64,000 nucleotides of DNA from Agapetus fuscipes (GCA_951799405.1 OX637354.1:2604001-2668000); one strand, 5' to 3'; numbered from the stretch's first letter, positions 31,650-42,685 are shown. Numbers and translations: made by a program. The notes: generated from the sequence alone by a model not told the origin.

Positions 31650-32166
31650 AAAGAGATGGACCAAATTTTCGAAATAGCGAGTGAATGGGATATCCAGAGT
31701 CATAATAAAAGGAGAGCTTGTATGAAAAAGGTTATGACTCTGGATGAAATGAAAGAAGTATGCAAGGACAGGAAGAAGTGAAGGCTAATCTGCAATGCTG
31801 ATTTGTAATGTTGGTTTATTAGTTTGCTACATTTTTTGCATAAGAATTTTTTGACTTTTTTTGTATAGATTTCTTTTTAAGGTTTTGTTGTTTTTTTTTA
31901 TACTTAAATTTTATTTATTACTCGTATTCCTTGACTCATAGGTTGGTATGAGGCTGACCACCCAAACTGTAAAAAATGGTTCACTTTGCCAATGTCACCC
32001 CTGTTTCAGGGAATGTCGGCAAGAGTTCCAGGGCTTATGTTCATTTGAGGTTTGGATTTTATTTGTAAGTACACAATCAGCATTTGTAAGCGCGAACTAC
32101 ACGTGTTTGTTTGTGGGCATACATCTGAGAGCTTTGAATGAATATATCATTGCAACTTAGATTATA
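31650..32166 (+). mobile_element. LINE-I, 5'-truncated tail with SINE-C end
   Basis: Encodes MDQIFEIASEWDIQSHNKRR and TLDEMKEVCKDRKK, then a premature stop; 3' UTR, then SINE-C (31924-32166). Confidence 0.9.
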
Positions 32167-32225
32167 CTAAATTCATTGACTTTGTGAAGATTCATTTAAA
32201 AATAATAAACATTCTTTAAATCTTT

Positions 32226-32356
32226 GCATCGTCTCTCACATTATCGTGTTTTACGTTTTTTTCTTAGCTCAGATTGTGTCGAATGTGACTCTTAAGACTA
32301 AGTAAGATTTAAAGGTCATCATTGAATTAAATGGTAGATAAGCCAAACAAACTCTG
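32226..32356. mobile_element. MITE-4 fragment
   Basis: CACATTATCGTGTTTTACG landmark and an end GATAAGCCAAACAAAC. Confidence 0.65.
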
Positions 32357-32420
32357 CTCTTAAAAATAGTGTGATAACACAGAAAGAGCTCGAGAAGATA
32401 AACCAACTCTTGAAGAAAAA

Positions 32421-32526
32421 CATTGCAACTCTCGCCGACCTTCCCTGAAACAGGTGTGTCATTGGCAAAATGAACCGTATTTTGCAGTATGCGTGATCAG
32501 CCTCATACCAACCCATAAGTCAGCAC
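32421..32526 (-). mobile_element. SINE-C, 5' part
   Basis: Minus strand, 5' end GACTTATGGGTTGGTATG at 32524. Confidence 0.75.
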
Positions 32527-32662
32527 TATAAACAATGTCTGGCTTCAAAGACAGGCGCTTCATGTCGTTAGGAACTAAATCGCTTTCATGTCCGCTCCAT
32601 AGAAATAATACCTCCATGCTCACAGACAGTCTTGCCAGACTATTTAAATAATTCATGGTCAG

Positions 32663-33085
32663 TAATAATAATAATAATATTAGGATGATTTATTTGGTGA
32701 GCGCTGTTTTTGTATGTATCACACCTCAAGAGCCCTCTGCGAGCTTGGTCGTCGCTGTAGAAAGCGCCAATTCTCAAGCAAGACCCAGTTGTTGTAAGGT
32801 TGGATGGACCTTTCAGTGACCGGTCTTTGGTAAAAGTTTATGAATTTTTCAACCCAGCGAAGAGCACATTCGAAATATAAATGGTTTATTTTTGTGCTCC
32901 GCCGGGATCCGAATCCACAACCTTCCATTTACGAGTCCGAAGTGTTGCCACTGGACTACGGACCGGTCCAAGATGCCAACGACACGCGGTGTACCTGAGC
33001 GGTAACCCATCCTCCAAGCACTATCCGCGCCCAATGTTGCTTAACTTCGGTGATCTATGGGAACCGTTGCTTTCAACATGGTAAC
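32663..33085 (-). mobile_element. 5S-tRNA chimeric SINE-A
   Basis: Minus strand: 5S-like segment 32969-33080 (ATCACCGAAGTTAAGCAACA, CACCGCGTGTCGTTGGCAT), then SINE-A head at 32968, body, tail type 1 ending at AATAATATTATTATT (32663). Confidence 0.9.
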
Positions 33086-33089
33086 GTCG

Positions 33090-33140
33090 TTGACAAAACC
33101 GTAGACCGTAGTTCAGTGGTAACACTTCGGACTCTGATAT
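33090..33140 (+). mobile_element. SINE-A head fragment
   Basis: ACCGTAGTTCAGTGGTAACA and CTTCGGACTCTGA. Confidence 0.6.
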
Positions 33141-33144
33141 TTTA

Positions 33145-33832
33145 TTATTTCATATTTGTATGCCATCTCCGACATCTGACGACACAATACTGTCTATGCC
33201 AATTCACGTGCAGACTTCATTGTGTTAAAGAGGAAATATTTCTCTACGCAAGGTCTACGCCGTAGCAAAGTGGAGTTTGCACAGTCACTATTTCTGTACA
33301 TTAGAGCATAAACAACGGAAGTCCACTTTTTTGCGTTTTTGAGTTAATGATGCAGAAATTAATATAATTAGCTGTTCTATAAGTGGTAAAAATATTGGAG
33401 TCCTCGGACTCATAGTTACTGAGATATCAAGTGTAATAAATATGGGATGCACATATAAATGCGAGCATAAACCACGGAAGTTCCACATACGTTGTTCACA
33501 TTACTTCACATTAAATAAATATCGATAAAACAAGATAAACAGTTTTTACAGATCAAAAATATCTCGTCTAGTTTAGAAGTTATGATGGTTTTATAAAAGT
33601 GCACATTTTCACTAAAACTCGCCTCCTGCACATTTTACTAAATGTGACTACCATTGTTTATGCTAAGGTACAGATTTTTTCTTTCTCCGAAAATACTTCG
33701 TGTAAAACAACTGCTTTCTTCTCGAGTTTATTTATTTCCTACAGTGCTTTTGGTGTTACCACACCATTATCAAGAGAACAAGAGAATGATTCTTGATTGG
33801 AGCTTAATTTTGTAATTCCTCATGCTGCTTGT
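33145..33832. other. unassigned; small repeats
   Basis: 33150-33235 belongs to the GTGACGACACAATACTG dispersed repeat. GAGCATAAACAACGGAAG (33305) and GAGCATAAACCACGGAAG (33462) are a direct pair. Nothing else recognised. Confidence 0.35.
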
Positions 33833-33883
33833 CGGACTGCATGTTAAATAAAACTTAGATATCTTAGCAACTTAGATTATAAT
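33833..33883 (+). mobile_element. SINE-C, 3' end
   Basis: TCTTAGCAACTTAGATTATA tail and ~25 bp before it. Confidence 0.5.
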
Positions 33884-34036
33884 GTCTAAAGATTATAAAT
33901 CACATCGTATTTATTTAGTTCAGACCTTTACTTTCACATCCCTTTTCACTTGCATTCCTCATTTACCCATTCATTCTTAACAAATCATTTTAAAATTCCA
34001 AGGGCAATAAAACTGGAACTAAAACAAGAAAGATAC

Positions 34037-34468
34037 TGTAATGTTTTTGGGTTCGGAAAGTCTCTAAATTAAAACATACAGGTCTTCTTTCAGGATCTTT
34101 ATTTTCACGTAATTTATTTTTACAATTTATATTTATTTTTAACACTTTTAGCAACTCAAATTTATTCTCACAGTTCAGCACCGCTCACACTCTTCAATCA
34201 AAGGCGACTATCTCACTGCCTTGCTGTATCCAATTTTGCTCCTTATATACTGTAGTGATAGAAGTCTCTAGGACTAATTTGCCATCAAACTCTCGAACGT
34301 TCTACCGGCTTCAAGAGTACAAAAGGATCATTTAATTTCTAGATTTCTTAAGCCTAAAATTATTGCTACCTACGGTGTACACCTAAATTAATCTACTTTT
34401 GACATAATACTATAATAACTATCACTACCGACGATGTACACCTATATTAATCTACTATTTACATAACA
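34037..34468 (+). mobile_element. solo LTR
   Basis: 432 bp, TGTAATGTTTTTGGG to TTTACATAACA, flanked by ATAC on both sides (34033-34036, 34469-34472). TATA-like CCTTATATACTG near 34241. Sister of 8457-8886. A 4-bp duplication suits a Gypsy/Copia-type LTR element. Confidence 0.7.
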
Positions 34469-34499
34469 ATACGCAAATAAGCTGCAGATATAGTTCAAC

Positions 34500-34729
34500 C
34501 ACATACGGGATCATTTATTTTTACAGGTAAGATGGCCTCTCTTACGCCAACCCTTTCAGTTGAAGTGGGGCTATCCCATCTTCCGAGGAGGTTACTCATT
34601 TCTTGTTTAGGCTATGTATTCTGGTATTTTATTGAAAAGGGGAATCATTTATGACACCCTCGGTGGGATTCGAATCCGAGCTGTCGGCATGGAATGCAAG
34701 CACTCTGCCAACTGAGCTATCGACTGGAC
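34500..34729 (-). mobile_element. SINE-B
   Basis: Head (GTCGATAGCTCAGTTGGCAG) at 34729 to the 3' CTTACCTGTAAAAATAAATG block. Confidence 0.85.
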
Positions 34730-34851
34730 TAGGAAGGCCATAAATAGTTACTCCTGCCTGTAAGTAGCTCTATATTACAGAGTAACGATTGAGGAAGGTT
34801 GTGTCAGAGGTCAATAACAATTACTCCTAATTTACATATTAAATCACATCA

Positions 34852-35295
34852 ATGAAAAAGGTTATGACTCTGTATGAAATGAAAGAAGTATGCAAAGACA
34901 GGAATAAGTGGCGGCTAATCTGCAATGTTGAGTTGTAATGGTTGTAATGTAGGCTTATTCATTTATGTAAAAAAAAATTATAGGAAATTATTTACTTTTT
35001 TGTGTCGATTTCTTTTAAGGTTTTGTTATTTTTTGTATACTTATATGTTATTTAATATTTTTATTCATTGACTTATAGGTTGGTATGAGGCTGACCACCC
35101 ATACTGTAAAAAATGGTTCACTTTGCCAATGTCGCCACTGTGTCAGGGAAGGTTGGCAAAAGTTGTAGGGCTTATATTCATTTGAGGTTTGGATTTTATT
35201 TGCAAGTACACATTCGACATTTGTAAGCGCGAACTACACGTGTTTGTTTGTGGGCATGCATTTATAACATACATTAATTTAACCTATAAGTCAAG
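34852..35295 (+). mobile_element. LINE-I, 5'-truncated tail with SINE-C end
   Basis: Starts in the C-terminal codons (MKKVMTLYEMKEVCKDRNKW), 3' UTR, then SINE-C from ATTGACTTATAGG at about 35066. Confidence 0.85.
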
Positions 35296-35391
35296 GATTT
35301 ATTTAACCTATCATTCTAATATTATCATGATTATTGTTACAGGCAAAATAAACTGCTTTGTTTTGCTGCTGTATTTTCATCTGACATACCT

Positions 35392-35680
35392 CGCAACTAG
35401 GCTACACATATAGTGTTACTTCTTGCCGCGTTATCTCCGAAGGGGTCGCATGTGGCGAATTGTACCTTTTTATTTTAATTGGCCACCTACGCCACCCACT
35501 TCAATTGAAGTGGGTGTTTCCCAGCTCCCGAGAGGGCTGGGAAAAATGCCTTGACGGTATTTTATTTTTGGGTTTGAAATAAACAACGAAACGGGAAATC
35601 ATTTCTGACACCCTCGGTGGGATTCGGACCCGAACTCATGGCATGGATTGCAAGCACTCTACCAACTGAGCTATCGACCC
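35392..35680 (-). mobile_element. SINE-B, nearly full length
   Basis: Head at 35680 with B box GGTCCGAATCC, body with a short deletion, 3' end at 35395-35420. Confidence 0.85.
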
Positions 35681-35873
35681 TTTGTGAATTCTAGGTCACC
35701 TATATATCTTGGTCACGTATGAATACAAGTCACCTGTATATTTCAGTGACCTGTATAGGTATGATACTTATATTAAAGTTACATTTAACAGCTTGGGCAG
35801 GTCACGCGCCAACAATCAAAGGGAAACTTAAAGTTATACCTTGTTAACACGAACTTACTGAGTTACCCAGCCC

Positions 35874-37353
35874 TTTTAATAATAATAATAATTGGACAAT
35901 TTGTATACAGCGCCGTTTAGTGGCACTAGCCACCCCAAGGGCGCTTTTATGTGTTGAAGCTTCTGTTAAACAAATGTGTCTTAAGCAACTTCCTGAAACT
36001 GCCAACACTGGTCTCTGTTCTCAACTCCAGAGGTAGACTATTCCAGCAGGATGGACCAGCCGAACTAAAAGCCCTGTCTCCGAAACCAGTTCTGTTCCGT
36101 CGAAGAGGCAGTTGAAGCCTGTTTACGGCGTCACTCTGTGCAGAACGAAGAGTGCATCGTTTTCCACCTATCTGGTCGACTCTGCACAATTCACACAAGT
36201 ACGATGGGGCAACTCCTCTGAGGGCATTAAAAACAGAAACACATATTTTGTACTCAATCCTCTCTGGGACTCGCAGCCAATGAAGGCGCCGCAACAGAGG
36301 AGAGACATGGTCAGTTTTTCGTCCTCCTAAAAGTAATTTGGCTGCAGCATTAAAGACGGACTGCAGTCTAGACTGCTGAAACCTTGGAAGACCCCAGAAC
36401 AGACCATTGCAATAATCCAGTCTCGACACAACAAAGGACGCAATGAGAATCTTAGCAGCTTCGGATGTCAAACAGTTTCTGACCCATCTCAACTGCCTCA
36501 GGTGAAAAAAACAGGAGCTCACAGTCGAGCTTATTTGCGTACTCATGGAGAGAGTGTTGTCAAGATGGACCCCAAGAAACTTAATTGAGCTAGATGGATA
36601 TACATCCAGGCCCATTACTTTAATTGGTGAAGAGCCAAGCAAGTGTTTCCTACCAGGAGACGACATCCAGATGAATTCTGTCTTGTCTGGATTCATTCTA
36701 AGGCGACACCTTGCCATCCACTCAGCCACCACTTCAATGCACCGGACCATCTCAAGACTACAGGCATCTGTCATAGATGGCTGACAGAAACGACAAAGTA
36801 GAATATCATCAGCATAAGAATAGTAGCTGGTGCCGTTCATCAGTACAGTGCTCTCAAGATCATTTGTGTACAGGGTAAAAAGTAAAGGCCCGAGCACAGA
36901 TCCCTGAGGCACACCACAGTCCATGGGCATACCTGATGACTCACCATCAACATCCACAGTCTGACATCTGCCTTTCAGATATGAAGATAGCAATTTAGAT
37001 ACTCCTCCTCGGACTCCGTACAACCTATCAAGCTTAGTGATGAGTATACTGTGATCAACAGTGTCGAAGGCAGCGCTCATGTCAAGTACTGCCACCATGG
37101 CAAGAGCACCGTCCCCAACCGCAGCTATCACATCATTCACAATGCGAAGTAAGGCAGTCTCAGTGGAATGAGCTTTTCTATATGCTGACTGAAACTTAGA
37201 CAGATATCCGCCTCGCTCCATGTGCTGAGTGAGTTGCCAAACAACGGCCTTCTCAATAATTTTCGATATAAAAGGAACGGACGACACAGGTCTATAATTT
37301 TCCACAGAATCAGCTGGAAGGCTTGATTTTTTGAGAATGGTATCAGAAGCGCT
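35874..37353 (-). mobile_element. LINE-IV (CR1-like), 5'-truncated with intact RT frame
   Basis: A continuous reading frame of more than 460 codons on the minus strand encodes most of a reverse transcriptase. In order: NYRPVSSVPFISKIIEK, FQSAYRKAHSTETAL, motif A VAVLDMSAAFDTVD, motif B GVPQGSVLGPLLFTLY, motif C YYSYADDILLC, motif D MNPDKTEFIWM, then the CR1-type C-terminus LRRLHWLRVPERI, GVAPSYL, GDRAFSSAGPSCWNSLPLEL. The frame is open from 37353 to TGA near 35945. The 3' UTR ends GCGCTGTATACAAATTGTCC and a TTATTATTATTA tail. The endonuclease is absent, so it is 5'-truncated. The lack of stops suggests a young insertion. Confidence 0.93.
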
Positions 37354-37437
37354 ATTCTGTTCAATTCCTTACGACCTTACAGCGATGAGATAGCGATTCG
37401 TGTCCAAAAATAAGGTGTACTGTGATCCTTACGACCT
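37345..37437 (+). mobile_element. MITE-7 end fragment
   Basis: AGAAGCGCTATTCTGTTCAATTC and the following ~55 bp resemble 63427-63490, a fold-back MITE end. Confidence 0.5.
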
Positions 37438-38428
37438 TTATAGTCAACGACGATACCATGTTGATCCACTGCTATGCCGATGACAGTACAATACATGACG
37501 GTTTCTCTTTTACAAAGCCCCCAAATAGTTCAGCGATATATATTGCTCGTGAATCATTAGCTTCAAAGATCAATACAGATCTAAGGGCTGTAAGCCGTTA
37601 GGGCACTGACAACCTTGTAGAGTTCAACATCAAAAAGACTCAAGCATGTCTGATATCCTTAAAGAGGATTCCAAACAACTATCTCCCAACTTTCGACAAT
37701 GTCTCCCTCTCTAACCATGAACACTTAAATCTTCTTGGTGTTTCTCTCCATCAGAGTTACAATACCACGATGCTATTGAGTCTCGCACAACTTCCGCTTT
37801 CCGGCGACTCGGCATATTATATAGAGCCCGTAGGTTTTTTACTTCAGCCCAGTCAAAAAAGACTCTGTATAAATCTCAAATCCGCCCCATTATCGAGTAT
37901 GGCAGCCATCTCTGGTGTGGTATGTCCAAGAAGATGAGTGACCAACTTGATTCTGTGCAAAGGAGGGCAGTGAGGTTGATCAATGATCCTTCTTTGACAT
38001 CCGATCTGCAGCCGCTCCAGCACAGAAGAAAAGTTGGAATGCTCAGTCTTTTTTATCGATATTACCACGGAGCTTGTTTTAATGAGCTCCATTCATTAAT
38101 CCCTCCCCCTCGCATTTCAGCAAGGGAAACTCGTAGTACGACTCTTATTCATCCCTTTGCAGTCAATCTCAAAACTATGAGAACTTGGCGTGTTCATGAC
38201 TCATTCTTTTGCCAAACTGCCCGTTTATGGAATGGTCTACCAGTATCTGCGTTCCCTTCCCAATTTAATCCGGTTTTATTCAAAACCAACATCAATCACC
38301 ACTTCCTTGCAGCGCCTCACGATAGAAGCAAGAACTCAAGCAACATCTCTGCGGCACCCTTCCAGGGTGACATAGACACCCAAGACTTTCAAGAATTGGG
38401 AAGCCTCCCGCACAGGATTCCTTAAAAA
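37438..38428 (+). mobile_element. LINE-III, 5'-truncated, frameshifted
   Basis: RT motif C HCYADDSTIHDGF near 37468, followed by INTDLRAVS and GTDNLVEFNIKKTQ, LNLLGVSLHQ, and after frameshifts an intact C-terminal frame of 167 codons (37922-38425): DSVQRRAVRLINDP, MLSLFYRYYHGACFNEL, CQTARLWNGLPVS, ending SLPHRIP. The tail CCCGCACAGGATTCCTTAAA and A-run matches SINE-A tail type 2. Jockey/CR1 group by C-terminal pattern. Confidence 0.88.
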
Positions 38429-38436
38429 AAAAAATG

Positions 38437-38832
38437 TTGAATGCACCGGTTCTCATCTGATCACCGAAGTTAAGCAACATTGGGCGCGGATGCTACCTGG
38501 ATGGGTGACCGCTCAGGTACACCGCGTGTTGTCGGCATTTCTTGGACCGGTCCGTAGCCCAGTGGCAACACTTCGGACTCTTAAATGGAAGGTTGTGGAT
38601 TCAAATCCCGGCGGAGTACAAAAAATATACCATTTATATTTCCAAATGTGCTCTTCGCTGGGTTGAAAAATTCATAAACCTTTACCAAAGACCGGTCACT
38701 GAAAGGTCCATCCAACAACTGGGTCTTGCTTGAGAATTGGCGCTTTCTGCTTTCTACAGCGACGATCAAGCCCGCAGAGGGCTCTTGAAGTGTGATACAC
38801 ACAAAAAAAGCGCTCACCAAATAAATCATCCT
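38437..38832 (+). mobile_element. 5S-tRNA chimeric SINE-A, best copy
   Basis: 5S-rRNA-like from GCACCGGTTCTCATCTGATC (38442) to CACCGCGTGTTGTCGGCATT (38521-38540), then ACCGGTCCGTAGCCCAGTGG (SINE-A head), body, and tail type 1 ending AAATAAATCATCCTAATATT. The 5S part includes the internal promoter region (GAAGTTAAGCA and GATGGGTGACCGC) but not the first ~28 nt of 5S. Confidence 0.92.
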
Positions 38833-38839
38833 AATATTA

Positions 38840-39042
38840 GATTTTGTAGGGTTTGTGTATTCACACAGTGAAAATTCATTTTTTTTTAAATAAAGCTATT
38901 TTTTGTTTAACGTAGTTTTTTTTCACAATAATATTTAATATCTCGAGTACTTTCGACCTTCAATATTCAGGCCATTATCAAGAGTCATATTAAATAATAT
39001 TATTGTGAAAATAAACTACGTTAAACAAAAAATAGCTTCATC
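38840..39042. mobile_element. PLE-type palindromic element, family b
   Basis: Arms TTTGTTTAACGTAGTTTT / TAAACTACGTTAAACAAA and CACAATAATATTTAAT / ATTAAATAATATTATTGTG around a centre with CTCGAGTACTTTCGACC. The SINE-A tail TCATCCTAATATTA is duplicated on both sides (14 bp). The left flank is shared with 3726-3875. Confidence 0.75.
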
Positions 39043-39066
39043 CTAATATTATTTATTATTATTATA

Positions 39067-39505
39067 TCTGGATTAAATGAAAGAAGCATGCAAGGATCGA
39101 AAGAAATGGCGGTTGATCTGTAATGCTAGCGATTAAAGCTGAGGCTTTTAAATTTAAAAAATAAATGTTTTGTAGTTTTTTAATTTTTTACTGTTTTATT
39201 GTTTAGAGTTTATTTGTTTTATATATTTAATTGTATTAATTGCTTGTACTCCTTGACTGATAGGTTGGTATGCGGCTGACCAACCATACTGTAAAAAATG
39301 GTTCACTTTGCCAATGCCACCCCTGTGTCAGGGAAGGTCGGCAAAAGTTGTAGGGTTTAGTTTCATTTGAGGTTTGGATTTTATTTGTAAGTACACATTC
39401 AGCATTTGTAAGCGCGAACTACACGTGTTTGTTTGTGGGCATGCATTTGATATGAGCTTTACATGTAAATATATCTTCACAACTTAGATTACAGATTATA
39501 GAACC
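39067..39505 (+). mobile_element. LINE-I, 5'-truncated tail with SINE-C end
   Basis: MKEACKDRKKWRLICNASD then stop, diverged 3' UTR, SINE-C from about 39250 to TTAGATTACAGATTATAG. Confidence 0.85.
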
Positions 39506-39634
39506 CAGCCGTGTGACGTCATATTTTATTGTCTTTGAAATTTATGCGAGTCCATCTATGTCAAACTGGATGGATACTTATTGACCGACCCAAGTATTTA
39601 CATTCTTCGCAAGCGTAAATTTCTTTTTCTGTAA

Positions 39635-40071
39635 AAGCCCGTTCGCACTTGTCGGATGTCGGATCCGTATATTAATCGGAGGTTCCAGTGCGCTGCCTCA
39701 GTTCTTGTTTATCGTATACGCCATTAAGAAAATTTTACACGAGCAATGTTTGCATGTGTACTGGACCAATGCGTCTTATGAAAACAAGAAATTTATTTAA
39801 AAAATATTTAAAAGAACTCTCACATTATCGAGTTTTACGGTTTTTCTTAGCTCAGATTGTGTAAAATTTGATTCATAAGACAACCGCATGAAAAAATTCA
39901 TATTTGACAAGATTGGCGTATACGATAAACAAGAACTGAGGGAGCGAGTGGTAGAACATTATGTATGAAGCTATTCACACTTATCGGAAACCGATTTTGT
40001 CCGAAATGTTCTGCAACTGGAACCTCCGATGAATGTACGGATCCGACACCCGACAAGTGGGAACAGGCTCT
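39635..40071. mobile_element. MITE-5, split by MITE-4
   Basis: Long TIRs containing CACTTGTCGGATGTCGGATC and GGAGGTTCCAGTG; removing the nested MITE-4 leaves ~177 bp, the same as the copy at 62082. Confidence 0.8.
39691..39946. mobile_element. MITE-4, intact copy
   Basis: TIRs CGCTGCCTCAGTTCTTGTTT / CGCTCCCTCAGTTCTTGTTT, flanked by AGTG on both sides. Nested inside MITE-5. Confidence 0.9.
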
Positions 40072-40305
40072 AAGTTGGAATAGAAATTAAGTATGCATGA
40101 TGTCTGTGAGGTGTTTAACTCCATTGGCGCACCACTCATGTGATCCCCCCCCCTTTCAGTACAAGTTTCAAGACCAGGTCAGTCGTGAACTGTGGACAAA
40201 AATAGAGTATCGACCGCCAGTTCACAATAAAACTCCATACAAGGCCTTCTTAAGAAATGCCGACAAACTGAAAAATACACATTCTTTTAACTTATATAAT
40301 CTATC
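40072..40305. other. unassigned sequence
   Basis: A frame with CDPPPFQYKFQDQVSRELW is not recognised as any family; no splice context evident. Confidence 0.2.
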
Positions 40306-40529
40306 ATCTAAGTTGCAAGGATATTTTAAAATTTAAAGCTCTCAGATGCATGCCCACAAACAAACACGACGTGTAGTTCGCGCTTACAACGGCTGAATGT
40401 GCACTTACAAATAAAATCCAAACCTCAAATGAACATAAGCCCTACAACTTTTGTCGACCTTCCCTGACACAGGGGTGACATTGGCAAAGTGAACCATTTT
40501 TTACAGTATCAGCCTCATATCAACCTATA
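40306..40529 (-). mobile_element. SINE-C, nearly full length
   Basis: Minus strand, tail ATCTAAGTTGCAAGGATAT at 40314; a short deletion removes GGGTGG near 40510. Confidence 0.85.
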
Positions 40530-40544
40530 AGTCAAATATTAAAA

Positions 40545-40798
40545 ATAATATTAGGATGATTTATTTGGTGAGTGCTGTTTTTGTGTGTATTCCACCTCAA
40601 AAGCCCTCTCGTCGCTGTAGAAAGCGCCAATTCTCAAGCAAGACCCAGTTGCTGTAAGGCTGGATGGACCTTTTAATGACGGATCTTTGGTAAAGGTTTT
40701 TGAATTTTTCAACCCGGCGAAGAGCAAATTTGAAAATATAAATGGTATATTTTTTGTGCTCCGCCGGGATTCGAACCCACAACCTTCCATTCAGAGTA
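40545..40798 (-). mobile_element. SINE-A, head truncated (tail type 1)
   Basis: Body and tail complete; the tRNA-like head stops at CTCTGAATGGAAGG. Confidence 0.85.
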
Positions 40799-40842
40799 TG
40801 TGATGTTTTGTCCATGAGATCCGTACATCCATGTCATGTATG

Positions 40843-41095
40843 TTCCTTGACTTATAGGTTGTTATGCGGCTGACCACCCATACTGAAAAAAAATTGGTTC
40901 ACTTTGCCAATGTCACCCCTGTTTCAGGGAAGGACGGCAAGAGTTGCAAGGCTTATGTTCATTTGAGATTGGGTTTTTATATTGTAGGTCCACATGCGGC
41001 ATGTGTTAGCGCGAAATTATACATATCTGCTTGTGGGAATGCATTTAATATATATCTTAAATGATTTATATCTTTGCAGCTTAGATTAGATTAGA
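40843..41095 (+). mobile_element. SINE-C, full length
   Basis: TTCCTTGACTTATAGG to CTTAGATTAGATTAGATTAG. Confidence 0.9.
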
Positions 41096-41097
41096 TT

Positions 41098-41160
41098 AGA
41101 TGTTCTGTCATGTGTCGTTATATCATGTGTCGTTATGTCACGTGTCATTTAGACACTGGG
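41098..41160 (-). repeat. degenerate minisatellite, inverted
   Basis: TCTGTCATGTGTCGTTAT-type units, three copies. Confidence 0.75.
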
Positions 41161-41376
41161 CCGCTTTAGATGTCTTTCTATCGGAATCCCTGTAGGCAGA
41201 AATTTCATTCCTGTTTTTCGAATCTCGGAGGTATAATCGATATTTTTTGTTCCACCGGACAGTACCGGCCCGGACCCTTGAAGAGGTCCGGGTTCCAGAT
41301 AATTGAAGCCGGTCTCGAGATGTTTTTTTTTGTGTTTTTTAGACTTCCCTAATGAGCCCATTACAAGTCGGCAAGT

Positions 41377-41763
41377 CGCTCCCCCAGTGCTTTTTTAGCT
41401 TATCCACCATTTGATTTAAAGATTACCTTCAAAAGAAATATCAAAAATCACATTCTACACAATCTGATCTAAGAAAAAAACCTAAAACACGATAATGTGA
41501 GAGTTTTTTTTATTATTATTCAACAAACAAACTTTGCCGTCCTTCCCTGACGCAGGGGTGACATTGGCAAAGTGAACCATTTTTTACAGTATGGGTGGTA
41601 AGCCTCATACCAACCTTTAAGTCAAGGAATATATTAATAAGTTTTAAATATTATTAAAATCAATTCCTAGTTTACTAAGACACATTGGTCCAGTACACAT
41701 ACAAACATTACTCGGTTAAAATTACCTCTGTTGGAGATAAGACAAACAAGCACCAAGGAGACG
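41377..41763. mobile_element. MITE-4 carrying a SINE-C fragment
   Basis: TIRs CGCTCCCCCAGTGC / CGTCTCCTTGGTGC, 4-bp duplication AAGT (41373-41376, 41764-41767). A SINE-C 5' part (41517-41627, minus) lies inside. Confidence 0.88.
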
Positions 41764-41930
41764 AAGTGAAGAAGAAGTCTTCGCTATGAAAGAGTACACG
41801 GCACTCAAGATGAGAGTCTGTACTTGCAAAAATAAAGTACGGAAAACAGTTCTGTACTATTTGTAATTAATAAAAAAAAAGTAACAAAAAAATTAAATTG
41901 TATTTCGGGTCAACGACTTCTTAATGACTA
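41764..41930. other. unassigned sequence
   Basis: No feature recognised. Confidence 0.25.
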
Positions 41931-41931
41931 T

Positions 41932-42176
41932 CGGTGCTATTCTTAGACATTTTAGTTATCCGTTGAGCCCACGCTTTGACAAACTAATGATGCATTTTGT
42001 ATGAATACCTGTCAATCCAAGATGGCGCGGAGTGAACAGCTGATTAGTCTGCGTACAAATATTACCAAAATTCGGTAAGTAAGAATGACCGTAGTGATGA
42101 GACTTCCAGCCCAAGCATCATTATTTTGTCAAAGTGTGGGTTCAACGGACGACTAAAATATCTAAGAATAGCGCTG
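41932..42176. mobile_element. fold-back MITE-8
   Basis: TIRs of ~60 bp: CGGTGCTATTCTTAGACATT / CAGCGCTATTCTTAGATATT, extending to GCATCATTA/TAATGATGC. Flanks share TAT, so a TA-target (mariner-like) element is possible. Confidence 0.75.
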
Positions 42177-42685
42177 TATGTTGTTACGATTTACGGGTAC
42201 AATTTAAGAAAAACTTCGGTTTATTTATTTCATACAATAAATTTTAAGATTACGTTCACATTTGGTTCGATTACAGAGTGGCTTTTTAACTGTTCAGCAC
42301 GACGGCTCTGATACAAGTCTGCGCTACAGACAGCTGTAGCCCTCTATATAGTATGACAAAGTTCATTCTCGAAACATCAAGAACTTTAATAAGATATTGT
42401 GTGTTTACTATTTTAAAAATGCATAGACTGTTGCTTCTTTTGTTTTTCTTTTCTCCTCTCTGTTTTTATGGGATTTATACTTATGTAATTTATCATTTTG
42501 TTGTATACTTTTTTATCTCAGATTGTTTTTAATTGTAGCTCTCATGTATATTTGTGTTTCCTTTTTTTTGCTTGTTTATTTACTTTTGTTTTTTCTCTTC
42601 AAGTTTGTTTGTTTTCAAGGTTTTTTTTTTAAGCACGTATGTAAAAGGCACAATGTGTCGTTGAAATAAATCAATTATTAACAAA
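42177..42685. other. unassigned, T-rich
   Basis: 42430-42640 is T-rich with TTTTGTTTTTC-type runs, ending in AATAAA-like GAAATAAATC near 42663; possibly a retroelement 3' end. Confidence 0.3.

Noticed and set aside
38442..38540. A 5S rRNA gene
   Set aside because: The first ~28 nt of 5S are missing and the segment is fused to SINE-A in all three copies.
38950..38985. Hammerhead on the minus strand of the family-b palindrome
   Set aside because: CTGAATA lacks the invariant G, stem II is two pairs and no stem I partner is present.
40097..40336. Possible host exon
   Set aside because: No recognisable domain; the frame's last third runs into a SINE-C and no good splice sites frame it.
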